This document shows positions 1 to 8,235 of a DNA stretch of 64,000 nucleotides, piece by piece. Location: positions 37,161-101,160 of the forward strand of contig CALLVX010000072.1 in the NCBI GenBank assembly GCA_938010765.1. The letters run 5' to 3'. Made by a program: the position numbers and the translations under genes. Origin of the DNA: an uncultured Flavobacteriaceae bacterium (GTDB lineage: Bacteria > Bacteroidota > Bacteroidia > Flavobacteriales > Flavobacteriaceae). Positions within the stretch are counted from its first letter, which is position 1, and every line of letters begins with the position of its first letter. The notes below the pieces were generated by a model, which was not told the DNA's origin, searched no databases, and worked only from the letters and a program-made list of their open reading frames with translations.

Positions 1-273
1 AACCTCCTGTCCAGGCGTAATTTCATTTCCGCTAAAGAACCCGTCCTGATTTAAGTCATAGCTATTAAGTTCGATTTGATAATAAATTGTGAGAAATGCT
101 GACAACCCAACTTTTAAAAGATAGAAAGAAAAAAAAACAGTCACGCTGATCCAGAACCATCTTCTTTTGTTTTCTTGAAACAACACTTTTCTCCTTATTC
201 CAATAATCACTAGCAATATCAAAGAAATAAAACATGGTATTATTAGATGATATGGAATATTTACTGTGTTCAT
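1..273 (-). CDS. membrane protein with EF-hand-like loop (N-terminal part, cut by window edge)
   Basis: A reading frame opens with ATG at 271-273 and runs without a stop for 91 codons to the window edge, so only the N-terminal part is visible. Residues about 8-24 and 43-61 are hydrophobic and look like two membrane segments, separated by a basic stretch (QENKRRW). Just after the second segment comes DLNQDGFFSGNE, which fits the 12-residue calcium-binding EF-hand loop (acidic or polar at 1, 3, 5, Gly at 6, Glu at 12). This resembles small Flavobacteriaceae membrane proteins with an exposed EF-hand, but I do not recognise a named family. The frame is supported by residue composition and the loop match. 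The downstream end and any further domains lie outside the window. Confidence 0.7.
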   Translation of the reverse strand, partial: MNTVNIPYHLIIPCFISLILLVIIGIRRKVLFQENKRRWFWISVTVFFSFYLLKVGLSAFLTIYYQIELNSYDLNQDGFFSGNEITPGQEV

Positions 274-368
274 TATTTAATTAGCCACAACAATTGAACA
301 AACGCACCTAGGTACGTTTACGTCTATTTAATAAAAACCATAGCATCCAAAAAAAAGCGACGAATATG

Positions 369-2999
369 CTACGACAAACTAGCCAAACTTTTCTCCAAGG
401 TCTCGATCTTGGCTTCCGCGTCCGCTTGTTTTTTACGTTCTAGGGCGATTACCTTTTCAGGGGCGTTCTGCACAAAACGTTCGTTGCTCAGTTTCTTTTG
501 AACCGATTGTAAAAAGCCCTTTGTATACTTCAGCTCTTCCTGTATTTTTTCCAACTCGGCGGCCACATCTATTGTACCGCTGATCGGGATAAAATATTCA
601 TTACTCTTTACCCGAAAGCTTAAGGCCCCATCTATAGGGGCATCAACATAAGAGATTTCAGATACATTGGTGAGTTTGCCAATGACCGTATCCCAAGTGG
701 TCGCTGCTTTTTCTTCGTTTAAGACCGATACCGAAATGGCATCTTTCATAGCGATCTGCTTTTCCTTGCGAATGGTACGGATACCAGTAATGACACCATC
801 TGCAAAGTCAAAGCCGGCGATCAAATCATTATTGACCTCACCCATTGCAGGCCATTGAGAAACGATCAAGGCTTCTTCGCGCGTGCGCTCGCTCATATGC
901 TGCCAAACCTCTTCACTTAAGAAGGGCATAAACGGGTGCAACAGTTTTAGGTTCTCTTCGAACAACTGCACTACGGCCTCTAAGGTAAACTGATCAATGG
1001 GTTGTTGGTAGGCGGGTTTTACAATTTCTAACAACCACGAACAGAAGTCGTCCCATACCAATTTGTAGATGGCCATTAGGGCATCGGAGATTCGGTATTT
1101 ACTAAAGTGGTCTTCGATCTCGGCCAAGGTTTGGTTAAATTTCGAACGGTACCACTCGATTCCCAATTGTGCCGCTTCAGGTTGCGGCAGATCGGCAACC
1201 TCCCAGCCTTTTACCAAACGAAAGGCGTTCCAAATCTTGTTCGCAAAATTCTTGCCCTGCTGGCATAGGTCTTCATCGAACATAAGGTCGTTCCCAGCGG
1301 CAGCACTTAATAAAAGCCCTACGCGCACACCATCGGCCCCGTACTCCTCGATCAATTTAAGCGCATCGGGCGAATTACCCAATTGCTTCGACATTTTTCG
1401 CCGCTGCTTATCGCGTACCAAGCCCGTAAAATACACATTCTCAAACGGTCGCTTGTCTCGATATTCGTAGCCAGAAATAATCATACGGGCCACCCAGAAA
1501 AAGATGATATCTGGCCCGGTCACCAGATCATTGGTCGGATAATAGTAGTTCACCTCCTCATTACCCGGCTCCAAAATACCACCAAAAACGCTGATAGGCC
1601 ATAACCAAGAGGAAAACCAGGTATCGAGCACATCTTCGTCTTGGCGAAGATCCGCTGCCGTAAGACTTACATTCTGCGACTTGGCCTTTGCGGCAGTCAA
1701 GGCTTCTTCCTTGCTTTCGGCCACAACGAAATCATTTTGCCCATCACCAAAGTAGTAGGCCGGTATTTGCTGGCCCCACCATAGCTGGCGCGATATATTC
1801 CAATCGCGAATATTTTCCATCCAGTGGCGGTAGGTATTTTCAAACTTTTTAGGGAAAAACTTCACCTCTTCGGTTTCCAAGACTGCCGCAATGGCAGGTT
1901 TTACCAAATCTTCCATCTTAAGGAACCATTGATCGCTCAAACGCGGTTCAATAACCGCCTTGGTACGTTCGGAAGTCCCTACCTTGTTCAGGTGCTGCTC
2001 TGTCTTCACCAAAAAGCCCTGTTCCTCCAACTCCTTAGATATGGCCTTGCGAACTGCAAAACGATCTTGCCCTTCATAATGCAATCCGTATGAATTCAAG
2101 GTAGCGTTGGCATTAAAAATGTCTATTACTTCCAAATCGTGTTTTTCGCCCAATGCCTTGTCATTGATATCATGGGCGGGGGTTACCTTTAGACAACCGG
2201 TACCGAACTCCACATCTACATAATCGTCCTCAATAATAGGGATAGCACGGTTACAAATAGGTACAATGGCCCTTTTGCCCGTTAAATGACGGTAACGCTC
2301 ATCATTGGGGTTGATACAGATAGCAGTATCGCCCAAAATGGTCTCGGGGCGCGTGGTCGCTATCGTAACGGTCTCGTTCGAATCTTCGATTTTATAGGCC
2401 AAATAGTATAAAAGGCCTTGTTTTTCCTCATATATCACCTCCTCATCAGACAAGGTAGTCAATGCCTCAGGATCCCAATTCACCATTCGATAACCCCGAT
2501 AGATAAGTCCTTTATTGAACAGATCAACAAATACTTTGATGACCGAGGCATACATATCATCGTCTAAAGTGAACTTGGTACGGTCCCAATCACAGGAACA
2601 ACCCAATTTCTTCAACTGCTCCAAAATAACGCCCCCGTACTCATCTGTCCAATCCCACGCATGTTTGAGGAAGGCTTCCCGTGTTAAATCTGCCTTTTCA
2701 ATCCCTTCAGATTTTAATTTGGCCACTACTTTTGCTTCAGTGGCAATCGAGGCATGATCCATTCCCGGTACCCAACAGGCATTTTTACCCATTAAACGGG
2801 CCCTTCGTATCAATACATCTTGAATAGTATTGTTCAACATATGCCCCATATGTAGTATTCCAGTTACATTTGGAGGCGGAATTACAATAGAATATGCCTC
2901 TTTTTCATTCGGGGTAGAATGAAAATACTTGTGCTGCATCCAGTATGCGTACCAGTGGTTCTCGACTTTCTGGGACTCATATTTCGAAGGGATTTCCAT
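369..2999 (-). CDS. valS: valine--tRNA ligase
   Basis: Class I aminoacyl-tRNA synthetase that charges tRNA-Val with valine in the cytoplasm and edits mischarged threonine. The 876-residue length is normal for bacterial ValRS. The HIGH-type ATP site is HMGH at residues 50-53 after PPPNVTG. The KMSKS loop is KMSKQ starting at 535, followed by LGNSPD, a common ValRS form. The editing domain lies between, with TTRPETILGD, and the C-terminal 70 residues form the usual coiled-coil tRNA-binding arm rich in Glu and Lys. The start at 2999 gives MEIPSKYE, typical of the family. It is transcribed divergently from the DUF1573 gene, and a promoter with a nearby palindrome lies upstream (3086-3138). No doubt about identity. 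Confidence 0.98.
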   Translation of the reverse strand: MEIPSKYESQKVENHWYAYWMQHKYFHSTPNEKEAYSIVIPPPNVTGILHMGHMLNNTIQDVLIRRARLMGKNACWVPGMDHASIATEAKVVAKLKSEGIEKADLTREAFLKHAWDWTDEYGGVILEQLKKLGCSCDWDRTKFTLDDDMYASVIKVFVDLFNKGLIYRGYRMVNWDPEALTTLSDEEVIYEEKQGLLYYLAYKIEDSNETVTIATTRPETILGDTAICINPNDERYRHLTGKRAIVPICNRAIPIIEDDYVDVEFGTGCLKVTPAHDINDKALGEKHDLEVIDIFNANATLNSYGLHYEGQDRFAVRKAISKELEEQGFLVKTEQHLNKVGTSERTKAVIEPRLSDQWFLKMEDLVKPAIAAVLETEEVKFFPKKFENTYRHWMENIRDWNISRQLWWGQQIPAYYFGDGQNDFVVAESKEEALTAAKAKSQNVSLTAADLRQDEDVLDTWFSSWLWPISVFGGILEPGNEEVNYYYPTNDLVTGPDIIFFWVARMIISGYEYRDKRPFENVYFTGLVRDKQRRKMSKQLGNSPDALKLIEEYGADGVRVGLLLSAAAGNDLMFDEDLCQQGKNFANKIWNAFRLVKGWEVADLPQPEAAQLGIEWYRSKFNQTLAEIEDHFSKYRISDALMAIYKLVWDDFCSWLLEIVKPAYQQPIDQFTLEAVVQLFEENLKLLHPFMPFLSEEVWQHMSERTREEALIVSQWPAMGEVNNDLIAGFDFADGVITGIRTIRKEKQIAMKDAISVSVLNEEKAATTWDTVIGKLTNVSEISYVDAPIDGALSFRVKSNEYFIPISGTIDVAAELEKIQEELKYTKGFLQSVQKKLSNERFVQNAPEKVIALERKKQADAEAKIETLEKSLASLS

Positions 3000-3085
3000 A
3001 TTTTGGTACGGTATTTGTTTTTATGCTACCGGATGCGTTAAATAGCACCGAAAACAGATGTTAAATGTTGGTAAATAATAACTTT

Positions 3086-3100
3086 TTCACCTAGGGTGAA
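3086..3100. promoter_or_regulatory. perfect palindrome in the valS leader
   Basis: TTCACC-TAG-GGTGAA is a perfect 6+6 inverted repeat. It sits directly downstream of the minus-strand -7 box at 3109-3116, so it would cover the first transcribed bases of the valS mRNA. It could be an operator or a short leader hairpin. Its function is inferred only from position and symmetry. Confidence 0.4.
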
Positions 3101-3108
3101 ATACGAAA

Positions 3109-3138
3109 CAAAAATAAGTAACGTTAATAGATAACAAA
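3109..3138 (-). promoter_or_regulatory. valS promoter
   Basis: On the minus strand TATTTTTG (3109-3116) matches the Bacteroidota -7 box TAnnTTTG, and TTTG (3135-3138) lies 18 bases upstream as a -33 element. The predicted leader to the valS start at 2999 is about 100 bases. Confidence 0.6.
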
Positions 3139-3143
3139 AGAAT

Positions 3144-3175
3144 TTTGGAGGTTCATCTCAAAAGATTTACTTTTG
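3144..3175 (+). promoter_or_regulatory. promoter of the DUF1573 gene
   Basis: TTTG at 3144-3147 and TACTTTTG at 3168-3175 match the -33 and -7 elements with a 20-base spacer. The start codon at 3199 follows 23 bases after the -7 box. Only about 5 bases separate this -33 from that of the divergent valS promoter. Confidence 0.65.
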
Positions 3176-3198
3176 AAATTCACCCAAAACTAAAAATT

Positions 3199-3585
3199 AT
3201 GAAGAAATTAGTACTCGTATTATTTGTAGGAATGCTAGGACTTAGCCTCACCGCGCAAGATAAAGCGGCGAAAATCGAATTTAAGGCCGAGACGGTCGAT
3301 TACGGTGAAATCGAAAAAGGTTCAGACGGCGTTCGCGTATTCGAATTTACAAATACAGGAGATGCGCCATTGATAATCAGCAAAGTAAGCTCTAGTTGTG
3401 GATGTACGATTCCGAAGAAACCTGAAGATCCAGTTTTACCGGGTAAAACAGGAGAGATCCAAGTGAAGTATGACACTAACAGAGTTGGGCCGATCAGAAA
3501 AGCGATTACCGTTATTTCGAATGCGGACACTCCTACAAAAATCTTAAAAATTAAAGGCGAAATTAAAGCGCCGGAAGGAAAATAA
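3199..3585 (+). CDS. DUF1573 domain protein, exported
   Basis: The 128-residue protein has a signal peptide (MKKLVLVLFVGMLGLSLTAQ) and then one DUF1573 domain, an immunoglobulin/ASPM-SPD-2-Hydin-like beta fold common in exported Bacteroidota proteins. Visible family marks are the FEFTNTGDAPL strand, the SSCGCT motif around the middle and LPGKTGEI near the second half. The biochemical role of the family is not established. An in-frame codon at 3145 would add 18 residues before the signal peptide, but the promoter -7 box ends at 3175, so ATG at 3199 is the supported start. A strong terminator follows, so the gene is probably monocistronic. Confidence 0.9.
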   Translation: MKKLVLVLFVGMLGLSLTAQDKAAKIEFKAETVDYGEIEKGSDGVRVFEFTNTGDAPLIISKVSSSCGCTIPKKPEDPVLPGKTGEIQVKYDTNRVGPIRKAITVISNADTPTKILKIKGEIKAPEGK

Positions 3586-3608
3586 AATAGTTCCTTCTTA
3601 AAAGTAAG

Positions 3609-3643
3609 AACCCTGATTTTGGAAACGGAATCAGGGTTTTTCT
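3609..3643 (+). terminator. rho-independent terminator
   Basis: A 10-bp perfect stem (AACCCTGATT at 3609-3618, AATCAGGGTT at 3629-3638) is followed by a T-rich run. It ends the DUF1573 transcript. The last codons of the convergent retropepsin gene overlap its right arm. Confidence 0.8.
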
Positions 3644-4974
3644 TTGAACATATTCTCAAGCACGAAACTAAAAAGTAGTTCAGAGTCATAACGCTCGATC
3701 AACACCTTGATCCGTTTGCCTTCTTTTTCATTGAGCAATTGCATTACCTCTTGCAGTTTATAGGTATGTACACTCTTGCCATTTACCGCCAAAACCACAT
3801 CTCCTTCACGCAACCCGACCGATTCTGCCGTACTGCCTGCACGTATACCGGAAACAATAATCTCTGGCACTACGCTTAATCGGGTTCGATTTTGAAATAG
3901 TAATTGTACATTCCCGAATGCACTATCATTTTCATCGTTGCGCACTACCCCATTGCGATCGGCGATGCGTTCAGAAACATATCGCAACCCATCGTGCTGT
4001 AACTGAATACCACTCATATTGTATTGAAAAGGGCTATTGAAGTTGCGATTCTTTCGAAGACCGATAGTCCCTCCGCGATAGTCGAAAATGATATTGAACC
4101 GCTTCAGCACTTCGCCCCCCATACTGCCATTGCGGTCGCCCAAATTCTTGATGGCGCTGAACGATTTGGCATTGGGGAAAGCTGCCTTTGCATCTTCCAA
4201 TATGAAGCTACCTATTTTAAGACCCTTTACCATTGTGCGTTTTCCAAAAATATCCCCGTTTAGACCTTTGCCCAAAAAGTCTTCGTAGTGTTTCTCGGGA
4301 ATATTGATATACTCGTTCTCAAAAAGCCAAAAGGCATCACTACTGCCCGAATCTATTAAGAGTTTCACCGGAATATCCTCTTTATTGTTCATATACACCT
4401 CCCCATCTACATAGACTTTCTTCTTCACTATGGTAATAGGCAATTTTTCGTATTTTTTGCTTTTTTTATAGCGATGGGTTTTGGGGTCATGGAACCGAAT
4501 TGTCTTGCTCCCATAATTAATATCGACCACGAAATCACGAAAAAGATCATACCCGATAATACCGTGAATGGGAATCCCCAAGTTTGGGGAAAAATTCAAA
4601 TCCTTGTCGAGCACTACATATAATTGCTGGTTGTAATTTTTAATTCCTCCGAGTTTAAAGCGATTGCTCTTAGAGCTAAGCGCTTTAATGGGATCACCGT
4701 CCCCCAAGCCACGAATGGCTATTTCGGACACGTTATTGATCTGTACAGAATCTTGATCAAAAAGGTTGAAAAGAATGGGTTTGCTTACCCCTGAATCAAG
4801 GATAAAGGAAAGTTGGCTCCCATTCACCTCCATAGGGATTACAATGAGATTATTGATCAATTGAAATTTTACCCTTTGCGATTTTTGCCCTTCCGGCAAC
4901 TTAAATCCCTGGGCACTTCCCAAAAAAGGAAGGCACAACAGAAAAACCGAAAAATGGGCCAGAAAGCGTTTCAA
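3631..4974 (-). CDS. exported retropepsin-like aspartyl protease with PDZ domain
   Basis: The 447-residue protein starts with a signal peptide (MKRFLAHFSVFLLCLPFLGSAQ). Two aspartyl-protease-like repeats follow, each with a D-S/T-G type site: LDSGVS at about residue 59 and LIDSGSS at about 206. Two copies in one chain suggest a pepsin-like two-lobed active site. A PDZ domain occupies the C-terminal 90 residues (GLREGDVVLAVNGKSV). Proteins with this order are common in Bacteroidota and usually lie outside the cytoplasm; their substrates are unknown. The start codon is TTG (4972-4974): an in-frame stop lies a few codons upstream and no ATG fits before the signal peptide. It converges with the DUF1573 gene. 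Confidence 0.88.
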   Translation of the reverse strand: MKRFLAHFSVFLLCLPFLGSAQGFKLPEGQKSQRVKFQLINNLIVIPMEVNGSQLSFILDSGVSKPILFNLFDQDSVQINNVSEIAIRGLGDGDPIKALSSKSNRFKLGGIKNYNQQLYVVLDKDLNFSPNLGIPIHGIIGYDLFRDFVVDINYGSKTIRFHDPKTHRYKKSKKYEKLPITIVKKKVYVDGEVYMNNKEDIPVKLLIDSGSSDAFWLFENEYINIPEKHYEDFLGKGLNGDIFGKRTMVKGLKIGSFILEDAKAAFPNAKSFSAIKNLGDRNGSMGGEVLKRFNIIFDYRGGTIGLRKNRNFNSPFQYNMSGIQLQHDGLRYVSERIADRNGVVRNDENDSAFGNVQLLFQNRTRLSVVPEIIVSGIRAGSTAESVGLREGDVVLAVNGKSVHTYKLQEVMQLLNEKEGKRIKVLIERYDSELLFSFVLENMFKEKP

Positions 4975-5093
4975 TTTGCGATGTATGAGGGTTTGTTCCT
5001 TTTAAAGTTAATCAATTTTAATGAAAGGTGCTGTTAATTAACATATTACGCCCATCATAAATAATAGCGAATGCTGTTGCCTAGTCCGCAATG

Positions 5094-5115
5094 ATTTCCC
5101 ATTTTTGTGGGAAAT
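5094..5115. promoter_or_regulatory. inverted repeat just before the aminotransferase gene
   Basis: ATTTCCCA (5094-5101) and TGGGAAAT (5108-5115) form a perfect 8-bp inverted repeat with a 6-base centre. The centre includes part of CATTTTTG, one base off the -7 consensus. The ATG at 5126 is 10 bases downstream. It could be an operator over the promoter or an mRNA hairpin. Confidence 0.4.
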
Positions 5116-5125
5116 TTACTTGCAA

Positions 5126-6316
5126 ATGCCACATGTTTCCCAGAAGGGGCTAGCAATGCCCTCTTCACCTATTCGTAAACTAGTTCCCTATGCCGAAGCG
5201 GCAAAAAAGAAAGGGGCCCAGGTTATTCATCTCAATATTGGTCAGCCCGATATAAAAACCCCGAAAATCGCTTTAGACGCGGTCAAGAACAATACCATAG
5301 AGGTCCTTGAATACAGTAGAACAGAAGGTTCGGAGACCTATAGGGAGAAATTGGCGGCCTACTATGCCAAGAACGACATTCACGTAGGTGCCAGTGATAT
5401 TATTGTTACTACCGGCGGTTCGGAAGCACTTGCGTTTGTAATGGGCAGTATTGCCGACAATCAGGACGAAGTCATTATTCCTGAGCCCTTTTACGCCAAC
5501 TATAATGGTTTTGCCACCGCTAGTAATGTAAAGGTGGTACCTGTAGTTTCTGATATCGATAGCAATTTTGCATTGCCTGCTATAGCAGAATTCGAAAAAT
5601 TGATTACCCCTAAGACGAAGGCTATTCTTATCTGTAACCCAGGCAACCCAACAGGCTATCTTTATAGTAAGGAAGAAATTCAACAACTGGCGGCAATTGT
5701 TAAGAAGCACGATTTGTTCTTTATAGCAGACGAAGTATACCGAGAATTTACGTATGACGGCAGGGAACACTATTCAATTTTACAAGAAACGGATCTGGAA
5801 GCCCACGCGATCATTGTAGATTCGGTCTCTAAACGTTACAGTATGTGCGGTGCACGCGTGGGTTGCATGGTATCTAAAAACCAAGAAGTAATCCAAACCG
5901 CTATGAAATTCGCCCAGGCGCGACTTTCACCACCCACCTACGCACAACTTGCAAGTGAGGCCGCCCTAGAGACCCCACAAAGTTATTTTGATGACGTAAA
6001 GGAAGAGTATTTAGCCAGAAGGGATTTACTGATTTCTGAGTTAAAAAAAATTAAAGACGTAAAAGTTGCAAGGCCCCAAGGAGCTTTTTACTGCATCGCA
6101 GAACTACCTATTTCAGATGCCGATGACTTTGCACAGTGGTTATTAGAAGACTTTCGTTTAGACAATGAAACGGTTATGGTAGCCCCTGCCGCAGGTTTTT
6201 ATGCTACTCCGGGGCTTGGCAAGAACCAGATTCGTATCGCCTACGTGCTTGATCAGGATCGTTTGAAAAGAGCTGTCAACATACTTAAAGAAGCCTTGAA
6301 AAGTTATATCGGCTAA
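5126..6316 (+). CDS. pyridoxal-phosphate-dependent class I/II aminotransferase
   Basis: A fold-type I aminotransferase of 396 residues. PLP-binding marks are visible: TTGGSEAL (about 95-102), NPGNPTGYLYS (about 171-181), ADEVYREF (about 201-208) and the Schiff-base lysine in SVSKRYSMCGARVG (K236). It belongs to the aspartate-aminotransferase-like group; the true amino acid substrate cannot be read from sequence. A TTG at 5105 in frame would add seven residues, but ATG at 5126 gives MPHVSQKG, the usual N-terminus. The stop overlaps the murB start (TAATG), so the two genes are translationally coupled, with no obvious metabolic link. Confidence 0.93.
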   Translation: MPHVSQKGLAMPSSPIRKLVPYAEAAKKKGAQVIHLNIGQPDIKTPKIALDAVKNNTIEVLEYSRTEGSETYREKLAAYYAKNDIHVGASDIIVTTGGSEALAFVMGSIADNQDEVIIPEPFYANYNGFATASNVKVVPVVSDIDSNFALPAIAEFEKLITPKTKAILICNPGNPTGYLYSKEEIQQLAAIVKKHDLFFIADEVYREFTYDGREHYSILQETDLEAHAIIVDSVSKRYSMCGARVGCMVSKNQEVIQTAMKFAQARLSPPTYAQLASEAALETPQSYFDDVKEEYLARRDLLISELKKIKDVKVARPQGAFYCIAELPISDADDFAQWLLEDFRLDNETVMVAPAAGFYATPGLGKNQIRIAYVLDQDRLKRAVNILKEALKSYIG

Positions 6317-7338
6317 TGCAGATACAAGAGAACTATTCGCTAAAAAACTACAACACCTTTGGTATTGACGCCAAGGCCCGCTACTTTGTTGAAATTAGCT
6401 CGGTCGCTGCGCTACATGCCATATTACAGTTAGATAGGGGTTATCCTGCTAAGTTTGTGCTTAGCGGAGGTAGTAATATGCTGCTTACGGGCGACTTGGA
6501 CGCCTTGGTCCTATTTATCAATATAAAGGGAATAGAAATCGTATCTGAAACAGATGAGTATGTTCGCCTAAAGGTTATGGCAGGGGAAAACTGGCACGAA
6601 ATGGTTCAATGGACCTTGGAGCAGAACTACGGCGGACTCGAGAACATGTCATTGATACCAGGTAATACGGGCACTGCACCTATTCAGAATATTGGCGCCT
6701 ACGGCGTAGAACTCAAAGATCGTTTTGTACAATGCGAGGCAATGGCTATCGCTTCCCAGGAAATTCGTAGCTTTAACAAAGAGGATTGCCAGTTCGGCTA
6801 CCGAGACTCTTACTTTAAGAACGCGGGCAAAGGAAAGTACATTATTACCTCGGTAACCCTTCAACTAACCAAAAAAGGCCATGTATTGAATACGTCTTAC
6901 GGTGCCATTGAAACCGAATTAAAAACAGCGCGCGTAGAGCCACCCACCATTCAAGCTATTTCGAGGGCCGTAATCGCAATTCGTAAAAGCAAACTACCAG
7001 ACCCGAAGGTATTAGGTAATAGTGGGAGTTTCTTTAAGAACCCCGTAATTAACAAGGAAGCCTTTAAAATTTTTAACAGTACCCATCCCGAAGCACCTTT
7101 TTATAAGGTATCCGAGCAAACCTATAAAATACCCGCCGGTTGGCTGATCGAACAATGTGGCTTCAAAGGGAAGCGTTATGGCGATGCAGGGGTACATACA
7201 AAACAGGCTTTGGTACTTGTAAATTATGGGAATGCCACCGGGGCAGAAATCTTGGCGCTCGCAAAGCATATTATTGATGCGGTGGCGACAAAATTTGATA
7301 TTGCCATTCAACCAGAAGTAAATATCATTGGAAATTAG
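6316..7338 (+). CDS. murB: UDP-N-acetylmuramate dehydrogenase
   Basis: FAD enzyme that reduces UDP-GlcNAc-enolpyruvate to UDP-MurNAc with NADPH, the second committed step of peptidoglycan synthesis, in the cytoplasm. The 340-residue length fits type I MurB. Family marks: NTFGIDAKA at the N-terminus, SGGSNMLL (FAD contact), IPGNTGTAPIQNIGAYG, GYRDSYFK with the conserved tyrosine and arginine, GNSGSFFKNP carrying the catalytic serine, and PAGWLIEQCGFKG near the end. The start codon overlaps the aminotransferase stop by one base. Confidence 0.97.
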   Translation: MQIQENYSLKNYNTFGIDAKARYFVEISSVAALHAILQLDRGYPAKFVLSGGSNMLLTGDLDALVLFINIKGIEIVSETDEYVRLKVMAGENWHEMVQWTLEQNYGGLENMSLIPGNTGTAPIQNIGAYGVELKDRFVQCEAMAIASQEIRSFNKEDCQFGYRDSYFKNAGKGKYIITSVTLQLTKKGHVLNTSYGAIETELKTARVEPPTIQAISRAVIAIRKSKLPDPKVLGNSGSFFKNPVINKEAFKIFNSTHPEAPFYKVSEQTYKIPAGWLIEQCGFKGKRYGDAGVHTKQALVLVNYGNATGAEILALAKHIIDAVATKFDIAIQPEVNIIGN

Positions 7339-7387
7339 TTACAACTTTATAAGTTAAGCAATGATCATCGTAGAAGATCTAAATAAA

Positions 7388-7419
7388 ATAACCCCCGAGA
7401 AAAGATTCCCAGGGGTTAT
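7388..7419. terminator. hairpin after murB
   Basis: ATAACCCC (7388-7395) and GGGGTTAT (7412-7419) form an 8-bp stem. There is no T run on the plus side; the A/T-rich flank (7380-7387) would act as a U tract only on the minus strand, where no gene ends. It may simply protect the murB mRNA end or sit in the leader of the sigma-factor gene. Confidence 0.35.
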
Positions 7420-7594
7420 ACCAAACCAAACTAACCAAAAACTAAATGTACAATTACCAGTTGCACATTTATAATTAAAATTTTGAGATAACGCCGCTTT
7501 ACAATCAATTTTATAATTTAGCGTTTCCCTATATACGGACGAATCACGTTGTTTGGATTTCCAAATCAAAAAAAAAATAAAAACCCACATACGA

Positions 7595-8164
7595 ATGAGT
7601 ACACTTCTTGAAAAGCATATTGTAGAATTGCTTCAAGAGCGAAATGAAAAAGCCATTTCCCTTTTGTATGAAAATTACGGGGATACATTATTCGGGGTAG
7701 CCAATAAGGTGGTTCGCAATGAGGAACTGGCACAAGATGTACTACAGGAAAGCTTCGTGAAAATCTGGAAAAAATCAGACTCCTATGATCCTTCCAAAGC
7801 AAAGTTGTTTACATGGCTTTTTCGTATTACAAGAAATACCGCAATCGATAAATTAAGGAGTGCGAATACAAAAACCGACAAAGAAATCCAAATTGATGTT
7901 TCTGACGTATATACGTTGGGTGTCGATAGTATTAGACCCGAGTTAATAGATGTTCGAGAGAACCTCGGTAAAATAGAGGATAAATACCAAATTGTATTGG
8001 AAGCCCTCTTTTTTCAAGGAATGACGCAACAAGAAGCGAGCGATGAGCTCGATATTCCTTTGGGAACCATTAAATCCAGATTAAAAATCGGACTAAGGGA
8101 ACTCAGGAAAATATACGATCCAGCCAAAGTGTTATGCCTACTCATAGCGCTAAATTTGATATAA
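7595..8164 (+). CDS. ECF-type RNA polymerase sigma factor
   Basis: A 189-residue sigma-70 family protein with region 2 (LYENYGDTLFGVA..., then DVLQESFVKIWKK and TWLFRITRNTAIDKLRS) and region 4 (LFFQGMTQQEASDELDIPLGTIKSRLKIGLRELRK), and no region 1 or 3, the extracytoplasmic-function layout. Frame-compatible codons from 7553 would add 14 residues, mostly Lys; ATG at 7595 giving MSTLLEKH is preferred. The next gene, 71 bases downstream, encodes its probable membrane anti-sigma factor. The pair would respond to an envelope signal. Target promoters are unknown. Confidence 0.93.
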   Translation: MSTLLEKHIVELLQERNEKAISLLYENYGDTLFGVANKVVRNEELAQDVLQESFVKIWKKSDSYDPSKAKLFTWLFRITRNTAIDKLRSANTKTDKEIQIDVSDVYTLGVDSIRPELIDVRENLGKIEDKYQIVLEALFFQGMTQQEASDELDIPLGTIKSRLKIGLRELRKIYDPAKVLCLLIALNLI

Positions 8165-8235
8165 TAAAAAGTAGAGGAATTTATCCCAATATATGAAGGG
8201 AAAAAAGTAGGTCCTCTAAAACAAATGATTTAGTC

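Noticed and set aside
7354..7590. Minus-strand ORF between murB and the sigma-factor gene
   Set aside because: No family resemblance, odd composition, and it spans the probable leader of the sigma gene.
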